From NCBI RefSeq assembly GCF_020510585.1, contig NZ_CP075190.1, positions 4,090,001-4,154,000 on the forward strand: a stretch of DNA of 64,000 nucleotides, read 5' to 3'. This document shows, piece after piece, positions 34,028 through 43,638 of the stretch. This DNA comes from Ferribacterium limneticum (GTDB lineage: Bacteria > Pseudomonadota > Gammaproteobacteria > Burkholderiales > Rhodocyclaceae). The notes beneath the pieces are model-generated. The model was given only the letters and a program-made list of their open reading frames with translations. It had not been told where the DNA came from and ran no database searches. Every line of letters starts with the position of its first letter. Positions within the stretch are counted from its first letter, which is position 1. Made by a program: the position numbers and the translations under genes.

Positions 34028-36865
34028 ATGGACACGCTATATCCGAAGGGGCCGACCGACATCCCGAGCGAGCTGACCCAGCCCAGCCCGACCTATAAAC
34101 AACGAGCCTGGCTGGCCGGCGTCAGCCTGGCCGGTTTCGTTCTCATTTACCTGTTTCTGGCCGGCTGGTTTGTCGCCACCGCCTGGCGGCTGATTGAGGA
34201 TGCCATCGTCAGCGGCGGCGGCAACTTCGCCAACTGGCTGGTTGGCGGAGGATCGGCCTTTCTCGCCATCTTCATGCTGAAGGCGCTGTTCTTCATCCAG
34301 CGCGGCGAAAACAAGGATCTGCTTGAACTGAAAGCGGCCGACCAGCCGCGCCTGTTCGAATTCCTCAATCGCCTTGCCGACGAAGCGGGCGCGCCCCGTC
34401 CGGCCCATGTCTATCTATCGGCCAAGGTCAATGCGGCGGTGTTTTACGATCTTTCCATCCTCAACCTGCTCTTTCCCTCGCGCAAGAATCTGGAAATCGG
34501 CCTGCCGCTGGTCAATGTCCTCAACCTGAGCGAACTCAAGGCCGTGCTGGCTCACGAATTCGGCCATTTTGCCCAACGCTCGATGGCCATCGGCAGCTGG
34601 GTTTATATCGCCCAGCAAATCGCCAACCAGATCATTCATCGGCGCGATGCACTGGACAAATTCCTGGCCGGCATTTCCCGCACCGATCCGCGCATAGCCT
34701 GGATCGGCTGGCTGCTGTCCCTGATTGTCTGGTCGATCCGCTCCCTCATGGACAGCCTGCTGCGGCTCGTCGTTCTGGCCCAGCGATCGCTATCCCGGCA
34801 AATGGAGTTCCACGCCGATCTGGTCGCCGTCTCGCTGACCGGCAGCGACGAAATCGTCAATGCCCTGCACAAACTGCAGGCCGCCGACGACGCCTGGGCG
34901 CGCACGCTGAGCTTCGCCAACAGCCAACTGGGGCGCGGCAGAAAGGTGCACGACCTGTATGCCGTGCAATCCCGCATCATCGAAACGATGGCGCGTATCC
35001 TCGACGATCCGGACTATGGCGCGACACCGACATTGGGGCAAAAGGAGCGCGTCTTCAAGACCGGTTTTGCCCAACCTCCGCAAATGTGGTCGACCCATCC
35101 GGCCAGTTCCGACCGCGAAGACAACGCCAAGCGGACCTACATTTCGGCCCGGCGGGACGAGCGCAGTGCCAGCCTGCTTTTCGAGAATCTCCCGGCCGTC
35201 AAGGCGGCACTGGCAAAGCAGGCATTCGGCGCAATGGAAGGCGAATTCGCCTCGGCCGAAGAGACGCTGGATGCCCTCGACGAGCACTATCGCCTGCAAC
35301 AGTACGATGCCCGCTACCGCGGCGCCTTCATCGGCCGCCCCCTGACCCGGCACGTATCGAAAGCGGATGAACTCTATTCCGCGAGGGTCGATGTCTCAAC
35401 CCTGCCGCAAGCCGTCAATAAGCTTTATCCACCCGTGCTGGCAACCGACCTCGCCAAGCTGCGCGATCTGGACGAGGAATACGCCTGCCTGAAGGCGCTG
35501 CACGACAAACGCTACGAAGCCCGCGGCAAGCGCCTCGTATTCCGCGGTCGCGAAATATCCCGTCGCGAACTACCGCAAGTCATGACGCAAGTCCGTCAGG
35601 AAGCCGATGTCCTGCGCGAACGCGTGCTCGAACATGACCGCCGCTGTCGCAGCCTGCACCTCACCGCCGCCCGACAACTCGGCCAAGGCTGGCCGGAATA
35701 CCTGAGCGGCCTGATCAACACCCTGCATTTCGCCGAGCACAGCGAAGCCGATCTGCGCGACGCGCAGGGCATGCTGGGCAACGTCTATGCCGTCGTCACC
35801 GCCGACGGCAAGGTCAGCAAGAAAGAACTGAAGCGCCTGATAGCCGCCGCCAACGAACTGCATGGCGTGCTCTTCAACCTGTACGAAACGCGCGCGACCG
35901 TGCACCTTGATCAGACATTGCTGGATCGCCTGAAAGTCGACTCATGGGACGCCATGCTGGGCGAACTGAAACTGCCGGAAGCCGGCAATGAAAACATCAG
36001 CGACTGGCTGAACGTCATCGACGGCTGGGTCAACGCCGCAGCCGGCGCCTGCTCCGCCTTGAGTTCAGCCTGTCTCGAGCAACTGCTGCGCAGCGAAAAC
36101 CAGATCGCCGAAGCCCTGCAACAGCCCGAGACAGCAAGTCCAGCTCCCGCAGCCAGTATCGTTCCGGGCGATTACCCAATCCGGCTGATCGGCTCCGAAC
36201 GCGAGCGGCAGACCAAGCTCGGCTGGTGGGATCGCCTGAAAATCGCCGATGGCCCGGTCTTCGCCGGCATCCGCCTGCTCGGTGCCGGGGCCATTGTCGG
36301 CGCCGTCCTCGGGTTCAGTGGCAGCGCCTCACAGGAAAGCGACATCTCGGTATTCAACGGGCTGAACCAGCCGGTTCAAGTCACGCTGGGCGACCAGCAT
36401 TTCATGGTCGCGCCCTACGGCAGCTACAACCTCGCCGTTCGCCTCGATGACAAGACCGAACTGCTCGCCCAAACCCGGACAGGACAGGAAATCGAACGCT
36501 TTCACCCCGACCTGCAGGGACATAGCCGGCATTACGTCTACAACGTCGCCGGCGCCAGCCCGCTGATCGAATGGACTGCCGCCTACGGCAACGCCACCGA
36601 AGTTCCACCGAGAAAGCTCGGCGCACCGCGCTGGCTGGCCGCCGGAGCGGACGTCTATTTCACCGAGCCGCCTGCCAACATCAGCACCAAGTCAGGCGGC
36701 GGAACACGCAAGGTTCTAAGCGGAGCGCCCGCCAATGCCGATCCGCAGGCCGTGCTCAAGCAATTGGACGATGAAACGGAACGCCAACGCGTTGCCGCAA
36801 CCCATGTCCAATGGGATGCGCCGGATACACCGCAAATCAGTCGCTGGCAGGCATTGAGCCACTAA
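34028..36865 (+). CDS. Large membrane M48 metallopeptidase with TerB-like and C-terminal extension
   Basis: This 945-residue protein has membrane segments at about 27-51 and 66-86, then an M48 peptidase domain with the zinc motif VLAHEFGHFAQ (about 174-184) and the third ligand Glu in QMEFHADLVAV (about 260). A hydrophobic stretch near 229-246 separates the two. Residues about 580-620 (NVYAVVTADGKVSKKELKRL) resemble a TerB-type helical domain. Another membrane helix lies near 747-765 and is followed by about 180 residues of unrecognised beta-rich sequence. The catalytic residues are intact. M48 proteins such as HtpX act in membrane protein quality control, but this architecture is far larger. 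It is a single-gene unit divergent from the Spy-like gene and ends at a strong terminator. Confidence 0.85.
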   Translation: MDTLYPKGPTDIPSELTQPSPTYKQRAWLAGVSLAGFVLIYLFLAGWFVATAWRLIEDAIVSGGGNFANWLVGGGSAFLAIFMLKALFFIQRGENKDLLELKAADQPRLFEFLNRLADEAGAPRPAHVYLSAKVNAAVFYDLSILNLLFPSRKNLEIGLPLVNVLNLSELKAVLAHEFGHFAQRSMAIGSWVYIAQQIANQIIHRRDALDKFLAGISRTDPRIAWIGWLLSLIVWSIRSLMDSLLRLVVLAQRSLSRQMEFHADLVAVSLTGSDEIVNALHKLQAADDAWARTLSFANSQLGRGRKVHDLYAVQSRIIETMARILDDPDYGATPTLGQKERVFKTGFAQPPQMWSTHPASSDREDNAKRTYISARRDERSASLLFENLPAVKAALAKQAFGAMEGEFASAEETLDALDEHYRLQQYDARYRGAFIGRPLTRHVSKADELYSARVDVSTLPQAVNKLYPPVLATDLAKLRDLDEEYACLKALHDKRYEARGKRLVFRGREISRRELPQVMTQVRQEADVLRERVLEHDRRCRSLHLTAARQLGQGWPEYLSGLINTLHFAEHSEADLRDAQGMLGNVYAVVTADGKVSKKELKRLIAAANELHGVLFNLYETRATVHLDQTLLDRLKVDSWDAMLGELKLPEAGNENISDWLNVIDGWVNAAAGACSALSSACLEQLLRSENQIAEALQQPETASPAPAASIVPGDYPIRLIGSERERQTKLGWWDRLKIADGPVFAGIRLLGAGAIVGAVLGFSGSASQESDISVFNGLNQPVQVTLGDQHFMVAPYGSYNLAVRLDDKTELLAQTRTGQEIERFHPDLQGHSRHYVYNVAGASPLIEWTAAYGNATEVPPRKLGAPRWLAAGADVYFTEPPANISTKSGGGTRKVLSGAPANADPQAVLKQLDDETERQRVAATHVQWDAPDTPQISRWQALSH

Positions 36866-36867
36866 GT

Positions 36868-36895
36868 AAAACGGGCCGCGATTGCGGCCCGTTTT
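36868..36895. terminator. Bidirectional intrinsic terminator between the M48 peptidase and thiC
   Basis: A perfect 12-bp stem (AAAACGGGCCGC, loop GATT, GCGGCCCGTTTT) begins three bases after the peptidase stop codon. It has A and T runs on either side, so it can stop transcription from both directions. Confidence 0.92.
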
Positions 36896-36918
36896 CATTG
36901 TCATGGCTTAAACTAGAC

Positions 36919-39021
<2,103 letters not shown>

Positions 39022-39093
39022 TCAAGAATTCTCGAAATCAGCCGAAATATCATCGACAAGCGCCAGAATTCAAAGAGAAAACGAGGAACCAAG

Positions 39094-40569
39094 ATGCGCC
39101 TATTGATGATCGCCAGCCTGCTGGTCGCCCTGCCTTTCGGTGTTGCAGCCGCGCCCGCCTGGCAAACTATTTCATCCGAACCGGGCAAACGTATTGAACT
39201 CAACCGCACCAGCCTGAAACGTGATGGGAACATCGTTGAGGCACAGGGTCGCGTCGTGCTCGAAAAAGAACTGGTGGACGGCCGTTCCGGCGCGCCCTAC
39301 CGCGTCATTGAAGCGGTTACCCGCTACGACTGCACAACGCGCAGTGCCAACACGATCAAGCGCATTTTCAAGAAAAATGAAAATGACGTTGTCCGCGAAG
39401 AAAACATTAAGGGGGCCGACCTGCCGGTGCGCACCGGTACGCTGGACGACAAGGTGCTGCGCGAAGTCTGTCGCCCGCCCAAGGAAGGCGCCGCCGAAAT
39501 CGCCCAGAAAGCCAACGAGGCAGCCGGTCAGCTAAAAGCGGCCAACGAGGCGATGCTCAAGAAGGAAATGGCCAAGGCCGAAAAGCCCGATGCCGTGAAA
39601 GCCAGCGACGCATCGCATGGCGCAGCACCACCCAAGGAAAGTGCGATTCCGTCGATCAGGCCGAATCTCAAGGCGGCCATGGAAGGCGCCAAGGAAGCAG
39701 CACCCCCCGCTCCGCCGCCACCTGCGCCGACGCCAGCGCCGGCCAAGGTCGCCGCGCCGAAGCCCGCGACCGTCGTCGTTCACACCAGCCAAGCCCCCGC
39801 GCCCAAGCCGAAAAAGGCGCCCAAGCCCCAGAGCACCCACTCCGAAGGCTACATGCTCGAACTGGCCCACAGCGAACCGGCCGTGCAGCATGCGAACATT
39901 CATTGGGATTACGAAGGCGCCGGCGGCCCGGAAAACTGGTCGAAACTTGATCAGAAAAACAAGGTTTGCGCCGTTGGCGAGCGGCAGTCGCCGATCGACA
40001 TCAAGGATGGCATCAAGGTTGATCTGGAGCCGATCAAGTTCTCTTACCAGCCATCGACCTTCCGCATCATCGACAATGGCCACACGGTTCAGGTTGAGAT
40101 CGGCGAGAGCTCGATTTCGCTGACCGGCAAGACCTATGAACTGGTCCAGTTCCATTTCCATCGCCCGTCGGAAGAAAAGGTCAATGGCCAGCGTTTCGAC
40201 ATGGTCGTCCACCTCGTGCACAAGGCCGACGATGGCCAGCTTGCGGTCGTTGCCGTGCTGCTCGAGCGCGGCACGGAGAACGCTTTCATCCAGACCCTGT
40301 GGAATAACATGCCGCTGGAAAAGAACCTGCCGGTAGCGCCACCCACTACGACGATCGACCTCAACGCCCTGCTGCCTGCCTCCCGCAACTATTACACCTA
40401 CATGGGCTCGCTAACCACGCCCCCCTGTTCCGAAGGCGTGCTGTGGCTGGTCATGAAGCAGCCGGTGCAGGTATCGCCGGATCAGATCAACATCTTCAGC
40501 CGGCTCTACAAGAACAATGCCCGGCCGATCCAGCCCTCGGGCGGCCGCCTGATCAAGGAAGGCCGTTGA
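39094..40569 (+). CDS. Periplasmic alpha-carbonic anhydrase with N-terminal adhesin-like domain
   Basis: This 491-residue secreted protein has a signal peptide cleaved after about residue 20 (LLVALPFGVAAA). Residues about 21-150 resemble the betaproteobacterial surface-adhesin/CNP1-like domain (WQTISSEPGKRIELNRTSL, VTRYDCTTRSANTIKRIF). A coiled/Ala-Pro-Lys-rich linker follows to about 265. Residues 270-491 are an alpha-class carbonic anhydrase with HWDYEGAGGPENW, SPIDI, zinc ligands in QFHFHRPSEE (about 354 and 356) and in MVVHLVHK, and LTTPPCSEGVLW. It should hydrate CO2 in the periplasm. The start is set by GAGGA before ATG 39094. The N-terminal domain is not part of standard alpha-anhydrases. 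Confidence 0.9.
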   Translation: MRLLMIASLLVALPFGVAAAPAWQTISSEPGKRIELNRTSLKRDGNIVEAQGRVVLEKELVDGRSGAPYRVIEAVTRYDCTTRSANTIKRIFKKNENDVVREENIKGADLPVRTGTLDDKVLREVCRPPKEGAAEIAQKANEAAGQLKAANEAMLKKEMAKAEKPDAVKASDASHGAAPPKESAIPSIRPNLKAAMEGAKEAAPPAPPPPAPTPAPAKVAAPKPATVVVHTSQAPAPKPKKAPKPQSTHSEGYMLELAHSEPAVQHANIHWDYEGAGGPENWSKLDQKNKVCAVGERQSPIDIKDGIKVDLEPIKFSYQPSTFRIIDNGHTVQVEIGESSISLTGKTYELVQFHFHRPSEEKVNGQRFDMVVHLVHKADDGQLAVVAVLLERGTENAFIQTLWNNMPLEKNLPVAPPTTTIDLNALLPASRNYYTYMGSLTTPPCSEGVLWLVMKQPVQVSPDQINIFSRLYKNNARPIQPSGGRLIKEGR

Positions 40570-40585
40570 CCGGAGAGCCGGCACG

Positions 40586-40623
40586 ATGGTAACTTAATGA
40601 CCAAAGAGTCATTAAGTTACCAT
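40586..40623 (+). promoter_or_regulatory. Perfect inverted repeat overlapping the tetR start codon (probable operator)
   Basis: ATGGTAACTTAATGAC at 40586-40601 is repeated as its exact complement at 40608-40623, separated by six bases. The right arm ends inside the start codon of the TetR-family gene. No Shine-Dalgarno fits between arm and ATG. Size, symmetry and position suggest an autoregulatory operator; the transcript may be leaderless. Confidence 0.8.
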
Positions 40624-41266
40624 GTCCGCCATCCCCACCCCCCGCAAGCGACGCAAGGAAGCCCGCCCCTCCGAACTTCTCGAAGCGGCGCTTCATCTGT
40701 TCGTCGAAAAAGGCTTCGCCGCCACCCGTCTGGAAGATGTGGCGGCGCGCGCCGGCGTTTCAAAAGGAACGCTCTATCTCTATTTCGAGAACAAAAATGC
40801 GCTGTTCAAGGCGGTGGTTCAGGAAGGGATCATCCCGGTCATTGCCGAAAACGAAGCAATCGCGGCCAAACATAGCGGTTGCAGCTTCGAGCTGCTCGAA
40901 CTCATGCTCCAAAATTGGTGGACAAAGATCGGCCAGACCGCTTTTGCCGGCATCCCCAAGCTGATAGTGGCTGAAGCGCGAAACTTTCCTGAACTGGCCA
41001 GCTACTACTACGATAACGTCATCAGCCGCGGCCGCGCACTGGTTGCCAGCGCCCTGCGCCGCGGCATGAACAGCGGCGAATTCCGCACCATGGACGTCGA
41101 AACCACGGTCGACGTGGTTATCGCCCCCATTTTGATGCTGCTGATCTGGCGTTATTCGATGAGTTGCTGCCAAAGCGCCGAGAGCGATCCGGAGACTTAT
41201 TTGCGCATACATATGGACCTGCTGCGCCAGGGTTTGCGCAAGCCGGAAAAAGAGAGTCGGGTATAA
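40622..41266 (+). CDS. TetR-family transcriptional regulator
   Basis: This 214-residue protein has an N-terminal helix-turn-helix domain (ALHLFVEKGFAATRLEDVAARAG and VSKGTLYLYFENKNALF, the usual TetR signature) and a C-terminal ligand domain with a Trp/Phe-rich helix (LMLQNWWTKIGQTAF). It resembles regulators of the AcrR branch found beside tolC in betaproteobacteria. The start codon is part of the operator-like palindrome. The next genes, 62 bases away, are pcm, rhodanese and tolC, so it may control outer-membrane efflux; the palindrome before pcm differs in sequence, so this is not proven. Confidence 0.9.
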   Translation: MSAIPTPRKRRKEARPSELLEAALHLFVEKGFAATRLEDVAARAGVSKGTLYLYFENKNALFKAVVQEGIIPVIAENEAIAAKHSGCSFELLELMLQNWWTKIGQTAFAGIPKLIVAEARNFPELASYYYDNVISRGRALVASALRRGMNSGEFRTMDVETTVDVVIAPILMLLIWRYSMSCCQSAESDPETYLRIHMDLLRQGLRKPEKESRV

Positions 41267-41307
41267 TTTTAATTTGTCCGAATCAATATATTAGCTCGTG
41301 CTAATAT
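41262..41307 (+). promoter_or_regulatory. Promoter and dyad upstream of the pcm-rhodanese-tolC operon
   Basis: A consensus -10 box TATAAT lies at 41262-41267, overlapping the tetR stop codon; no good -35 is seen at 17 bases. At 41288-41307, ATATTAGC and GCTAATAT form a perfect 8-bp inverted repeat around TCGT, in the leader 22 bases before the ATG. It could be an operator. It does not match the palindrome at the tetR start. Confidence 0.55.
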
Positions 41308-41328
41308 TCAGTCTGCGGAGACCCACCA

Positions 41329-41982
41329 ATGAACATCGAGCAAGCGCGCTTCAACATGATCGAACAGCAGATCCGTCCCTGGGAGGTTTTGGATCCGCAG
41401 GTTCTTGACCTCCTTTTTGTCGTCAAGCGCGAAGATTTCGTACCGCCGGTTTATCGCAACCTGGCTTTTGCCGACATGGAAATCCCGCTTGGCAACGGCC
41501 AGATGATGCTGGCCCCGAAGATCGAAGCCAAGATGTTGCAGGAACTGGGCCTCAAGAAAACCGACAAAGTTCTCGAAATCGGCACCGGTAGCGGCTACAT
41601 GGCCGCCCTGCTGGCTGCCCGCGCCGAACACGTGGTTACCGTCGAGAGCCGCCCGGCGCTGGTCGATATTGCCAAGCAGAATCTTGCGCGCGCCGGCGTC
41701 ACCAATGTCACCGTCGAACTCGGTGACGGCGCCAATGGTTGGCCCCAGCGTGGCCCCTACGACGCCATCGTCATTTCCGGCTCCCTGCCGACCGTACCCG
41801 ATGCCCTGCTCAAGCAACTGCGTGTCGGCGGCCGTCTGGCCGTCGTCGTCGGCCAGGCACCGGTCATGGAAGCCCAACTGATCACCTGCACGGCCGACGG
41901 CATCTACAACACGGTCAACCTGTTCGAAACGGTCATTCCCGCCCTCGACGGCGTTGCCGCCAAGGAAAGCTTCTCGTTCTGA
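41329..41982 (+). CDS. Protein-L-isoaspartate O-methyltransferase family protein
   Basis: This 217-residue SAM-dependent methyltransferase starts NIEQARFNMIEQQIRPW and has the PCMT motifs PLGNGQMMLAPKIEAKML, VLEIGTGSGYMAALLA (SAM loop) and YDAIVISGSLP. The family repairs isoaspartyl residues. This branch, which precedes a rhodanese and tolC in many betaproteobacteria, reads GQMMLAPKIEAKM where classical Pcm enzymes read GQTISQPYIVAxM, so the substrate may differ. GCGGAG lies ten bases before the ATG. Its stop overlaps the rhodanese start (TGATG). Confidence 0.88.
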   Translation: MNIEQARFNMIEQQIRPWEVLDPQVLDLLFVVKREDFVPPVYRNLAFADMEIPLGNGQMMLAPKIEAKMLQELGLKKTDKVLEIGTGSGYMAALLAARAEHVVTVESRPALVDIAKQNLARAGVTNVTVELGDGANGWPQRGPYDAIVISGSLPTVPDALLKQLRVGGRLAVVVGQAPVMEAQLITCTADGIYNTVNLFETVIPALDGVAAKESFSF

Positions 41983-42305
41983 TGCAACAGGTTCGCGCCC
42001 AACAACTTGCCGAATGGCTGGCCGACGAGAGCCGGCCTGATCCCGTTTTGCTCGATGTGCGCGAACCTTGGGAGATCGAGCTGTGCCAGCTGGCTGGATC
42101 GCAAAATATCCCCATGCATCTGGTGCCGATGCGGTGCGCCGAAATCGACCCCGAGCAGGAAATCGTTGTCATCTGCCACCACGGCGGCCGCAGCATGCAG
42201 GTCGCCATGTTCCTGGAGCGCAAGGGCTACTCTGCAGTCTATAACCTGATGGGTGGCGTCGAGGCTTGGGCCGGCGAAGTCGATTCCAGCATGCGTCGTT
42301 ATTGA
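41982..42305 (+). CDS. Single-domain rhodanese-like sulfurtransferase
   Basis: This 107-residue protein is one rhodanese domain: LLDVREPWEIELCQLAGSQN near the start (longest conserved piece LLDVREPWE), the active-site loop ICHHGGRSM with the catalytic Cys, and GYSAVYNLMGGVEAWA at the end. It can carry persulfide sulfur. The start overlaps the methyltransferase stop. The conserved pairing with pcm and tolC has no explained function. Confidence 0.9.
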   Translation: MQQVRAQQLAEWLADESRPDPVLLDVREPWEIELCQLAGSQNIPMHLVPMRCAEIDPEQEIVVICHHGGRSMQVAMFLERKGYSAVYNLMGGVEAWAGEVDSSMRRY

Positions 42306-42312
42306 GGTAGGC

Positions 42313-43638
42313 ATGAAAAAACTCGCTTGGTTGCTCGTCTCTCCGTTGCTCGCCTCGCCGCTGTTTGCTGCCGACCTGATGCAGGTTTATCGCGATGCGC
42401 AGGATAACGACCCGACCTTTGCCGCGGCTCGGGCAACACTCGATGCCGGTCGCGAAAAAGCACCGCAGGGTCTGGCCGGCCTGTTGCCCAGTCTGACGCT
42501 GTCGGGCAATACGGTATGGAACAAGAACGAGATTTCGGCCCACAATGGCCCGACCCTCTCCAAGCCGCAATACAACTCCAACGGCTACCAGCTGACCCTG
42601 TCGCAGCCGCTGTTCCGCTGGCAGAACTGGGTTTCCTACGACCAGGCCAAAATCCAGGTGGCACAGGCCGAAGCCAATTTCGTTCAGGCCCGCCAGGATC
42701 TCATCCTGCGCGTGGCGCAAGCCTATTTCGATGCGATCTACGCCGTCGAAAACCTCAAGGCGGTGCGCGCCAACAAGACTGCCATCGCCCAGCAACTGGA
42801 ATCAGCCAAAAAGAACTTCGAGGTCGGCACCGCGACCATCACCGACTCGCATGAAGCACAGGCCCGCTACGACCTGGCTTCGGCCCAGGAAATCGCCGCT
42901 GAAAGCGACTTCGAGGTCAAACAACATGCCTTGCAGTCGATTATCGGCAAGATGCCCGGCCCACTGGCCACCACGCGCAAGGACGCCGAACTGACAATGC
43001 CGCAGCCCAGCGACATGAACCAATGGGTCGCTGCCGCCGAGAAGGACAGCATCACCGTGCAGGTCCAGCAGGCAGCAGCCGACATTGCGGCACGCGAGGT
43101 GGACAAGCAGCGCGCCGGCCATTATCCGACGCTGGATCTGGTCGCCAATCAGGGGCATTCGAAAAACTTTGCCGCAGCTTACGGCCTGGCCGACACCGAT
43201 TACACCAACGTCGGCGTTCAACTCAATATTCCGCTATTTCAGGGCGGTCTGACCGTTTCGCGCCAGCGCGAGGCGGCGGCCAACCGTACAGCGGCGCAAT
43301 CCGGCCTTGATGCCGCCCGCCGTGGCGCCGCACTGTCGGCCCGCCAGTATTATCTTGGCGTGACCAATGGTCTGGCCCAGGTCAAGGCCCTGAAGGCCGC
43401 GCTGGTCTCTTCGCAGTCGGCCCTGGAATCGAACAAGCTGGGCTACGAAGTCGGCGTGCGCATCAATATCGATGTGCTGAACGCCGAGAATCAGGTTTAC
43501 GTCACCCGCCGTGATCTGGCCAGGGCAACGCTCGACACGCTGCTGTCGCAACTGCGTTTGAAGGCGGCAACTGGTTCGCTGGGCGAGGATGACGTCGCCC
43601 AGATCAACGCCCTGCTGGATCCGTCCAGCGCGCTATAA
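42313..43638 (+). CDS. tolC: TolC-type outer-membrane channel protein
   Basis: This 441-residue protein has a signal peptide (KKLAWLLVSPLLASPLFA, cleaved before ADLMQ) and two homologous alpha-helical/beta-barrel halves (LMQVYRDAQDNDPTFAAARA, split, and later VSRQREAAANRTAAQSGLD). NVGVQLNIPLFQGG is the conserved strand of the second half. It has no lipobox, unlike the factor at 31597. It forms the trimeric duct for type I secretion and RND or ABC efflux. GAGGTAGGC precedes the ATG. The stop overlaps the convergent waaA by 35 bases. Confidence 0.95.
   Translation: MKKLAWLLVSPLLASPLFAADLMQVYRDAQDNDPTFAAARATLDAGREKAPQGLAGLLPSLTLSGNTVWNKNEISAHNGPTLSKPQYNSNGYQLTLSQPLFRWQNWVSYDQAKIQVAQAEANFVQARQDLILRVAQAYFDAIYAVENLKAVRANKTAIAQQLESAKKNFEVGTATITDSHEAQARYDLASAQEIAAESDFEVKQHALQSIIGKMPGPLATTRKDAELTMPQPSDMNQWVAAAEKDSITVQVQQAAADIAAREVDKQRAGHYPTLDLVANQGHSKNFAAAYGLADTDYTNVGVQLNIPLFQGGLTVSRQREAAANRTAAQSGLDAARRGAALSARQYYLGVTNGLAQVKALKAALVSSQSALESNKLGYEVGVRINIDVLNAENQVYVTRRDLARATLDTLLSQLRLKAATGSLGEDDVAQINALLDPSSAL

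Noticed and set aside
41909..41920. ACGGTCAACC in the methyltransferase gene
   Set aside because: Only ten core bases match and the flanks are unrelated; expected by chance in 64 kb of similar composition.
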